11,908 nucleotides of DNA from CAYOVG01 sp964407285 (lineage in GTDB: Bacteria; Desulfobacterota; Syntrophobacteria; Syntrophobacterales; Syntrophobacteraceae): NCBI GenBank assembly GCA_964407285.1, contig CAYOVG010000223.1, forward strand, positions 1 to 11,908, given 5' to 3'. Shown here in pieces: positions 6,375 to 11,908 of this stretch (positions within the stretch are counted from its first letter, which is position 1; every line of letters begins with the position of its first letter). The notes under the pieces were generated by a model, which saw only the letters and a list, made by a program, of their open reading frames with translations, ran no database searches and was not told the DNA's origin. The position numbers were made by a program, and so were the translations under genes.

Positions 6375-8856
6375 GCGCAATCTAAAGAGAATAGCTCCAC
6401 TCGTCGATGAGGTTTGTCGCCTGGAGCCGCAAATCCGGAAACTGAGCGATCAGGATTTGCGCGGAAAGACGGTGGAATTCCGCGAAAGACTGGACAACGG
6501 ACAGCCGCTTGACGAGCTGCTGCCGGAAGCTTTTGCCGTGGCGCGGGAAGCCGGCGCGCGAACCGTCGGAATGCGACCATTCGACGCCCAGGTGATCGGA
6601 GGCGTGGTGCTCCATCAGGGCTCCATCGCCGAAATGAAGACCGGTGAAGGAAAAACCCTCGTCGCCACCATGCCGGTCTACCTGAACGCCTTGACGGGAA
6701 AAGGGGTCCACGTCGTCACGGTCAACGACTACCTGGCGACCCGCGACAGCCAGTGGATGGGACAGGTGTACAGGTTCCTCGGGCTGAGCGTGGGGTGCAT
6801 CGTTCACGGGCTGGACGACGACGAACGCAAGGAAGCCTACGGCGCCGACGTGACCTACGGGACCAATAACGAGTACGGATTCGATTATCTGCGCGACAAC
6901 ATGAAATTTCGCCTGGACGATATGGTGCAAAGGGATTTGCACTATGCCATCGTGGACGAAGTGGACAGCATTCTGATCGACGAGGCCCGTACGCCTCTCA
7001 TTATCTCGGGACCCGCGGAGAAATCGACCGAGCTTTACTACCGGATCAACCGGATCATCCCGAATCTGAAGCAGGATATGCATTACGCCAGGGACGAGAA
7101 GAGCCGGACGGTGGCCCTCAACGAGGAAGGAGTGGCCAAAGTGGAGAGTCTCCTCGGCATCGAGAACCTCTACGATCCCCGGCATATGGATAACCTCCAC
7201 CACGTTCAGCAGGCCCTGCGCGCCCACGTGCTCTTCAAAAAGGACGTGGACTACATCGTCAAGGGCGGCAAGGTCATCATTGTCGATGAGTTCACCGGCC
7301 GCCTCATGCCCGGACGCCGCTACAGCGACGGACTGCACCAGGCGCTGGAGGCCAAGGAAAACGTGCGGATCGAAAACGAGAACCAGACACTGGCTTCCGT
7401 CACGTTCCAGAACTACTTCCGCATGTATGAGAAGCTGGCCGGAATGACGGGTACGGCGGATACCGAAGCCGAGGAGTTCGCCAAGATCTATAAACTGGAC
7501 GTCATCGTCATTCCCACCCATAGAAAGATGATCCGGACGGATTTTCCGGACTGTATCTACAGGACGGAAAAGGAAAAATTCCGGGCAGTGGTGAACGAGA
7601 TCAAGGAACTCCACGACGTCGGCCGTCCCGTGCTGGTGGGCACGGTGAGCATCGAGAAATCCGAGCGGCTCAGCACACTGCTCAAAATGGAGGGAATCCC
7701 CCACCAGGTGCTCAACGCCAAGCACCATGAGAAGGAAGCGGAGATCGTCGCGAAAGCCGGACAGTATGGGGCGGTGACCATCTCGACCAATATGGCGGGT
7801 CGAGGTACGGACATCGTGCTGGGGGCGGGCGTCGCCGAACTGGGAGGGCTTCATATCGTAGGTACGGAGCGCCACGAAGCGAGGCGCATCGACAACCAGC
7901 TCCGGGGCCGTGCGGGAAGGCAGGGGGACAAAGGATCTTCGCGCTTCTATCTCTCCCTGGAAGACGACCTGATGAGGATTTTTGCGGCCGACCGGCTCTC
8001 CGGGCTCATGCAGCGTATAGGAATGCAGGAAGACGAACCCATCGAGCACCGCATCGTTTCACGCGCCATCGAAAACGCTCAGAGCCGCGTGGAGGCGCAG
8101 AACTTCAGCATCCGCAAGCAGCTCATCGAATTCGACGATGTTATGAACCAGCAGCGTGAGATCATCTATCGCCAGAGACGGGAGGCCCTCCAGGGCGGCA
8201 ATCTCAAGCCCGTCATACTCGACATGGCGGAAGAGCTGTTGGACCAGGTCGTGGCCGATTCCACCGAAGAAAAGACGTATGCCGAGGACTGGGACCTGGA
8301 AGCCCTGAACGCGGAGTTGCAGAGACTGTTCGGGATTCAGGAGAAACTGACGGTGGAGTCGCTGGGGGACCTGGGCCGGGAGGAATTGCGGGAAGACCTG
8401 CTGAACCGCGTTGTGGAGCGTTACGACGCCAGGGAAAAGGATTTCGGCGAATCCATCATGCGGGACCTGGAAGGTTATGTCCTCCTCCAGACGCTGGACA
8501 GCCTCTGGAAGGACCACCTCCTGAATATGGACCACCTGAAGGAGGGCATAGGCCTGCGCGGTTATGCCCAGCAGGACCCGCTTGTAGCCTACAAGCGCGA
8601 GGGCCATGCCATCTTCGACGATATGATCTCGAGGCTCAAGGAAGAGGTGATTCGGCTGCTCTACCACATCCAGGTGCAAAGAGAGGATGAGGTGCAGCAA
8701 CTGAAGAGGGAGCAGGAAGAACAGGCCGTCCAGTTCGCGGCGGTCGGAGGAGATGCGCCGGCGAAGCCGGCGGTCAGAAAGGAGCGCAAAGTTGGCCGAA
8801 ATGACCCCTGTACATGCGGGAGCGGAAAAAAATACAAAAAGTGTTGCGGTCGGTAG
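6331..8856 (+). CDS. secA: Preprotein translocase ATPase SecA
   Basis: The motor ATPase that pushes unfolded preproteins through SecYEG at the inner membrane; 841 residues, a normal full length. The start MISVLLKKIFGSQNERNLKR is typical of the family. Walker A is at 105-109 (GEGKT, K108), Walker B at 209-212 (DEVD), followed by DEARTPLIISGP; nucleotide-binding domain 2 has NMAGRGTDIVLG and QLRGRAGRQGD. The extreme C-terminus has the SecB/lipid-binding zinc motif with C827, C829, C838 and C839. GGAG lies 13 bases before the ATG, a long spacing, so translation may partly depend on coupling with the overlapping upstream argA-like gene. No change in any key residue is seen. Confidence 0.98.
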   Translation: MISVLLKKIFGSQNERNLKRIAPLVDEVCRLEPQIRKLSDQDLRGKTVEFRERLDNGQPLDELLPEAFAVAREAGARTVGMRPFDAQVIGGVVLHQGSIAEMKTGEGKTLVATMPVYLNALTGKGVHVVTVNDYLATRDSQWMGQVYRFLGLSVGCIVHGLDDDERKEAYGADVTYGTNNEYGFDYLRDNMKFRLDDMVQRDLHYAIVDEVDSILIDEARTPLIISGPAEKSTELYYRINRIIPNLKQDMHYARDEKSRTVALNEEGVAKVESLLGIENLYDPRHMDNLHHVQQALRAHVLFKKDVDYIVKGGKVIIVDEFTGRLMPGRRYSDGLHQALEAKENVRIENENQTLASVTFQNYFRMYEKLAGMTGTADTEAEEFAKIYKLDVIVIPTHRKMIRTDFPDCIYRTEKEKFRAVVNEIKELHDVGRPVLVGTVSIEKSERLSTLLKMEGIPHQVLNAKHHEKEAEIVAKAGQYGAVTISTNMAGRGTDIVLGAGVAELGGLHIVGTERHEARRIDNQLRGRAGRQGDKGSSRFYLSLEDDLMRIFAADRLSGLMQRIGMQEDEPIEHRIVSRAIENAQSRVEAQNFSIRKQLIEFDDVMNQQREIIYRQRREALQGGNLKPVILDMAEELLDQVVADSTEEKTYAEDWDLEALNAELQRLFGIQEKLTVESLGDLGREELREDLLNRVVERYDAREKDFGESIMRDLEGYVLLQTLDSLWKDHLLNMDHLKEGIGLRGYAQQDPLVAYKREGHAIFDDMISRLKEEVIRLLYHIQVQREDEVQQLKREQEEQAVQFAAVGGDAPAKPAVRKERKVGRNDPCTCGSGKKYKKCCGR

Positions 8857-10060
8857 AGATCCCTTTGTTGTTCCGGGCTTTCTCGCCGCTGGAGCGGCCT
8901 GCGGGATGCGCTACCGCGACCGCCTCGACCTGGCGTTGATTTTTGCCGAAACGGAAGCTACGGCCGCAGGCGTCTTCACCACCAATCAGTTCTGCGCCGC
9001 TCCCGTTTCGGTGTGCCGGGAGCACCTTGCGGCGTCCCCGCGAGCGCGGGCCATCCTGGTCAATGCCGGTTTCGCCAACGCATGTTCGGGAGATGAAGGA
9101 ATCCGGCGCGCACGGGAGATGTCCCGCATAGCCGCGGGCGCTCTCGGGGGCGGAGTGAGTCCCGAAGGCGTCCTGGTGGCCTCCACGGGAGTGATCGGAC
9201 CGCAAATACTGATCGAACCCGCCGCCGCTGCGATGCCCGGTCTCGTCAAGGCCCTCGGGCCGGCCGGTTGGGAAGATGCCGCGCGCGCCATAATGACCAC
9301 CGACACGGTTCCCAAGATGGCTCACGCGCGCGTGGATTTGGGCGGGAAACTCGTAACCGTCGGGGGAATTGCGAAGGGATCGGGGATGATCGCCCCCGAT
9401 ATGGCGACGTTGCTCTCGTTCGTGTGCACGGACGTCGCCATCGATCCGGGGCCGCTTCGGTACTGGCTCGGGCGCGCGGTCGATTGCTCCTTCAATGCCG
9501 TCACCGTGGACAGCGACACCAGCACCAACGACACATTGCTCGTTCTTGCCGGCGGACGAGCGGGGAACCGGGTGATAACGGATACCGACAGCACGGAAAG
9601 CCGGCTGTTTGGCGAGGCCCTCCGGGCCGTTTTGACGGACCTTGCCCGGCAGCTTGTTCTGGACGGCGAAGGAGCGACGAAATTTATCGAAATCCGCGTG
9701 ACCGGAGCACCCGATGAGAAAAGCGCCCGGACCGTTGCGCTCACCATCGCCAACTCCCCGTTGGTGAAAACCGCTTTCTTCGGCGGCGACGCAAACTGGG
9801 GAAGAATAGTGGCCGCGGCCGGCAGGGCGGGGGTCCCGCTGGCGACGGAGAAGGTAGTTCTCTTCTTCGACGGGGTCTGCGTATTTCGAAACGGGTCGCC
9901 CGTGGAAGATCCCGACGTAGAAAGGAAAGCCTCGGAAGTTTTTCAGCGAAAGGAAATTACCGTTAACCTCGACCTGGGAATCGGGACATCGGCGGCCCGC
10001 GTCTTCACCTGCGATTTTTCGTACGACTATGTCAAGATCAATGCGGACTACCGCTCGTAG
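8792..10060 (+). CDS. argJ: Glutamate N-acetyltransferase / ornithine acetyltransferase ArgJ
   Basis: Transfers the acetyl group from N-acetylornithine to glutamate (recycling route of arginine synthesis); some ArgJ also use acetyl-CoA. Family motifs run along the whole length: VPGFLAAGAACGMR near the N-terminus, NAGFANACSG, and the self-cleavage site KGSGMIAPDMATLLSF. There the chain is cut before the nucleophile T206, giving alpha and beta subunits. Further on are FNAVTVDSDTSTNDT and FFGGDANWGRI. I prefer TTG at 8792 (MAEMTPVH) because GGAG (8781-8784) is seven bases away; the ATG at 8801 is 16 bases away and gives 420 residues instead of 423. Either start overlaps the secA zinc-domain codons by 56-65 bases. 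The upstream argA-like gene suggests recycling is its main job, but this is inference. Confidence 0.95.
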   Translation: MAEMTPVHAGAEKNTKSVAVGRDPFVVPGFLAAGAACGMRYRDRLDLALIFAETEATAAGVFTTNQFCAAPVSVCREHLAASPRARAILVNAGFANACSGDEGIRRAREMSRIAAGALGGGVSPEGVLVASTGVIGPQILIEPAAAAMPGLVKALGPAGWEDAARAIMTTDTVPKMAHARVDLGGKLVTVGGIAKGSGMIAPDMATLLSFVCTDVAIDPGPLRYWLGRAVDCSFNAVTVDSDTSTNDTLLVLAGGRAGNRVITDTDSTESRLFGEALRAVLTDLARQLVLDGEGATKFIEIRVTGAPDEKSARTVALTIANSPLVKTAFFGGDANWGRIVAAAGRAGVPLATEKVVLFFDGVCVFRNGSPVEDPDVERKASEVFQRKEITVNLDLGIGTSAARVFTCDFSYDYVKINADYRS

Positions 10061-10502
10061 ATGGAACTGAGCCGGGCCGGCCGCGCCGGTCCGCAGGTTC
10101 GGTAAGTCGCTCCAGGAGAACCACCACTTCTTCATCCGCCTCGGTGAAGCGGTAGCGCTTCAACTCAACCGGGTGGACCCAGCGGTATTCCACGTGCTCC
10201 CGCAGGTCCGGTTCTCCGCCGCACAGCCTGCACCAGAATGCGTAGAGGTCGATGCTCAAGGCGGGCGTGCGGAGGCGGACATGGTGGAAAAGCCGGTCGA
10301 CGATGATTTCCAGCGCCAATTCCTCGCGTATTTCTCTACGTAGACAATCCTGCAAGCTTTCGCCCGGTTCGGCTTTGCCCCCCGGAAATTCCCAGAAAAG
10401 ACCGAAAGCTTTGTGAGCGGGACGGCGGGCGATGAGGATTTTGCCCTCCGACTGGATGAGGGCGGCGCTGACCCGAGGACAGGAAATAGAATTATTGTGC
10501 AT
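10038..10502 (-). CDS. Nudix hydrolase, MutT/8-oxo-dGTP diphosphatase-like
   Basis: A 154-residue Nudix protein. The Nudix box spans residues 42-64: G42, E48, then R56-E57-I58-R59-E60-E61, with alanine at 63 where glycycine is the usual residue, a common MutT variant. FWEFPGGKAEPGES and RWVHPVELKRYRF also fit the MutT group, which cleans oxidised nucleotides such as 8-oxo-dGTP; other nucleotide substrates are possible. A tail of about 20 residues rich in Arg, Gly and Pro follows, encoded partly opposite the end of argJ (23-base tail-to-tail overlap, 10038-10060). The only in-frame ATG is used; no good ribosome binding site precedes it (TGAGAA at best), so expression may be low or leader-controlled. 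Confidence 0.88.
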   Translation of the reverse strand: MHNNSISCPRVSAALIQSEGKILIARRPAHKAFGLFWEFPGGKAEPGESLQDCLRREIREELALEIIVDRLFHHVRLRTPALSIDLYAFWCRLCGGEPDLREHVEYRWVHPVELKRYRFTEADEEVVVLLERLTEPADRRGRPGSVPSTSGSPH

Positions 10503-10528
10503 CGGTGGTTCTCAAATCGGTCGGACGT

Positions 10529-10571
10529 GTTATAAATAAAGCCGCTTACGGCTGAAAGAAATTAGTATAAC
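10529..10571. promoter_or_regulatory. Divergent promoter region with central palindrome
   Basis: GTTATA (10529-10534; TATAAC on the minus strand) and TATAAC (10566-10571, plus strand) are facing -10-like hexamers, one for the Nudix gene and one for the flavoprotein gene. Between them is AGCCG-ctta-CGGCT (10540-10553), a perfect short palindrome that could be an operator or a hairpin. The -35 boxes are poor on both sides. Confidence 0.4.
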
Positions 10572-10694
10572 ATATTTTGGCGGTACTTTCGATTGAAAAG
10601 GAAGGGAGCGGGTTGAGAGCCTGTTTCGAGCCCCTTCGGATGTGATTTCGCCACTGCTTGCCGCTGTGGTTGAGTTTAGGAGAGGACTGGACGG

Positions 10695-11621
10695 ATGAAT
10701 GGCAAGAGCCTCGAATATGATGTGGTGGTCCTGGGAAGCGGCCCCGGCGGTTTGCAGGCCGCCGTGCATGCGGTTAGAAGCAAGGCCAGGGTAGCTGTGC
10801 TGGGCCGCGTTCACAAAAGCTCCCTGTACCGTGCTCACGTGGAGAATTTCTGTTGCATGGATGGGACCGTGTCGGGAGGGGATTTGCTGGAGCAGGGGAG
10901 ACGGCAGGCCGAAAAATTCGGCGCCGAGTTCTTCGACATGGACGTGGTGGATATCGACCGCGACGAGGAACGCCTCCGCTTCACGCTGGAATCGGGAGAG
11001 ATGATTACCGCCTATGCGGGGGTGGTGGCTATGGGCATCTCCAGAAATCGCCTCAATGTTCCGGGTGAGAAAGAGTTCCTGGGGAAAGGGGTCAGTTACT
11101 GCATCGACTGCGACGGGAATTTCTTTCGGGACCAGGTGGTCGTGGTGGCGGGAGGTGAGAGCGCCGCCGGATCGGGGGCGCTCAGTCTTCTCCTTATCGC
11201 CTCGGAAGTGCATCTGGTTTACGAGGAGCTTCTCCTAAACGAGCACCTTCGCTATCATGTCGAACGAAGCGGCGTGGTCAAGCACCCCGGCCGGCAGGTG
11301 AAGTCCATCGAAGGCGGAGGTAGTGGGGTTGAGGCCGTAGTCCTCGATAACGGGGAGAGGATAGAAGCCGCCGGGATCTTTATCGAGCTTGGGGCCAAAG
11401 GAGCGCTCGAAATCGCGATGAAGCTCGGCGTAAACCTCGACCCCGAGACCATGAAATACATCTCCGTCAACAAACGCCAGGAAACGAGCGTGCCCGGAGT
11501 ATACGCCGCCGGAGACATATGCGGTCCGCCATGGCAGATGGCGAAGGCCATCGGAGAAGGATGCGTGGCCGGATTGGAAGCCGCTGCATATGCCAGGAAG
11601 AAGCGAACCGCGACGCGTTGA
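10695..11621 (+). CDS. Thioredoxin-reductase-like flavoprotein without the NADPH arginine motif
   Basis: A 308-residue two-domain flavin disulfide reductase of the TrxB fold. The FAD loop GSGPGG lies near residues 15-20, the redox pair is C136-x-x-C139 (GVSYCIDCDGNFF), and the C-terminal FAD motif is AAGDICGPPWQMAKAIGEG. The second nucleotide-binding loop is GGESAA (153-158), without the usual GxGxxA. The following HRRxxxR element that holds the NADPH 2'-phosphate is replaced by Y176-E177-E178-LLLNE. So the electron donor is probably not NADPH; ferredoxin-, NADH- or F420-dependent relatives are known. It likely reduces thioredoxin or a similar thiol protein, but no thioredoxin gene is adjacent. 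AGGAGAGGA (10678-10686) precedes the ATG by eight bases. Confidence 0.85.
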   Translation: MNGKSLEYDVVVLGSGPGGLQAAVHAVRSKARVAVLGRVHKSSLYRAHVENFCCMDGTVSGGDLLEQGRRQAEKFGAEFFDMDVVDIDRDEERLRFTLESGEMITAYAGVVAMGISRNRLNVPGEKEFLGKGVSYCIDCDGNFFRDQVVVVAGGESAAGSGALSLLLIASEVHLVYEELLLNEHLRYHVERSGVVKHPGRQVKSIEGGGSGVEAVVLDNGERIEAAGIFIELGAKGALEIAMKLGVNLDPETMKYISVNKRQETSVPGVYAAGDICGPPWQMAKAIGEGCVAGLEAAAYARKKRTATR

Positions 11622-11660
11622 GCGAGGTGCATTTGCGGTTTAGTTCCGAGAAAAAAGATG

Positions 11661-11687
11661 TTGACATTTCAGATTCGATTTGATAAA
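11661..11687 (+). promoter_or_regulatory. Tandem promoter P1
   Basis: Perfect -35 TTGACA (11661-11666) with GATAAA (11682-11687) as -10 at 15 bases; TAAATG at 17 bases is an alternative. An A-tract (11651-11656) lies just upstream, as in UP elements. Confidence 0.5.
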
Positions 11688-11694
11688 TGTTAAT

Positions 11695-11706
11695 CCCCTT
11701 TTGGGG
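11695..11706 (+). other. Small CCCC-TTTT-GGGG hairpin after P1
   Basis: A four-pair G-C stem with a T4 loop, located where the P1 transcript would begin. There is no T-run behind it, so it does not look like a terminator for the flavoprotein gene. Confidence 0.3.
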
Positions 11707-11755
11707 AGGGAATGTCGAAGCGGGGATGCGAAGCAAGTTTCTGAGAAAAATCCTC

Positions 11756-11783
11756 TTGACATTCCGGGAAAAAGAGTTAAGAT
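11756..11783 (+). promoter_or_regulatory. Tandem promoter P2
   Basis: Perfect -35 TTGACA (11756-11761), 16 bases, then TAAGAT (11778-11783). Preceded by an A-tract (11746-11750). The upstream 21 bases repeat the P1 layout exactly. Confidence 0.6.
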
Positions 11784-11828
11784 TGTTTGTTCGCCGGGAA
11801 TGGCGGGCAAGGAACCCGGAGGTGGAAG

Positions 11829-11855
11829 TTCTCGGGGTGGGAAAAAGCCCGAGAG
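11829..11855 (+). other. Leader hairpin between P2 and P3
   Basis: CTCGGG (11831-11836) pairs with CCCGAG (11848-11853); one T-A pair and one T-G pair extend it. The loop is 11 bases and A-rich. It would be transcribed from P1 and P2 only. Confidence 0.35.
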
Positions 11856-11868
11856 GGTAAAAGATCTC

Positions 11869-11897
11869 TTGACTTGAAGAGGGATCGGTGGTACGAT
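11869..11897 (+). promoter_or_regulatory. Tandem promoter P3
   Basis: TTGACT (11869-11874), an optimal 17-base spacer, then TACGAT (11892-11897). It points out of the window; its transcript would begin near 11904. No gene follows inside the window. Confidence 0.65.
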
Positions 11898-11908
11898 AAA
11901 AAGCTCGT

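Noticed and set aside
5622..6380. 252-residue open frame on the minus strand
   Set aside because: Opposite the argA-like gene and its promoter; low-complexity composition and no motif.
6382..8049. 555-residue open frame on the minus strand
   Set aside because: It lies wholly opposite secA, shows no family motif and is explained by the codon bias of a GC-rich gene.
8774..10135. 453-residue open frame on the minus strand
   Set aside because: Opposite argJ, with no recognisable domain; ArgJ motifs on the plus strand are complete.
11622..11908. tRNA gene or start of 16S rRNA in the last stretch
   Set aside because: I see no cloverleaf and no 16S 5' consensus; only promoters and short hairpins are present.

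Overview
The window looks like the chromosome of a moderately GC-rich Gram-negative bacterium, most likely a deltaproteobacterium in the broad sense (Desulfobacterota, Syntrophobacter-like). This rests on recognising protein families, not on a search. The pointers are a short GNAT-type N-acetylglutamate synthase next to secA and argJ, a CBS-ACT (AcuB-like) protein next to a class II-type histone deacetylase homologue, a PF04060-like Fe-S protein, and c-di-GMP/cyclic-nucleotide signalling genes. No phage, transposase or CRISPR array is visible, so this is mainly a core-genome segment.

Left part (1-4850, all + strand): a response regulator fused to a class III nucleotide cyclase (56-1522); an AT-rich gap ending in a strong hairpin against the ribosome binding site of a small protein with a degenerate Fe-S motif (1723-2247); a 366-base gap with an extended -10 promoter; an acuC-like deacetylase (2614-3564) followed after 45 bases by an acuB-like CBS-ACT protein (3610-4281); and a small lipoprotein of unknown function (4396-4845). 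The acuC/acuB pair suggests acetylation-based control of acetyl-CoA/acetate metabolism, but no acuA-type acetyltransferase is in the window.

Middle (4850-5807): a long near-perfect inverted repeat built of 9-base units lies between the convergent lipoprotein and PilZ genes. The PilZ protein (4984-5343, - strand) has its own promoter and a structured leader. A rho-independent terminator on the + strand (5526-5560) has no recognisable gene before it. A sigma70-like promoter then leads into the next operon.

Right part (5808-11908): argA-like GNAT, secA and argJ form a + strand run with overlapping ends (44 bases, then about 65 bases), joining arginine biosynthesis to the protein-export ATPase. 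A Nudix (MutT-like) gene on the - strand overlaps the 3' end of argJ tail to tail. A short divergent control region follows, then a thioredoxin-reductase-like flavoprotein whose NADPH-specificity arginines are replaced. The last 290 bases hold no gene but contain three tandem sigma70 promoters, two of them with the same upstream layout. This is what one expects in front of a highly expressed operon such as rRNA, lying just outside the window.
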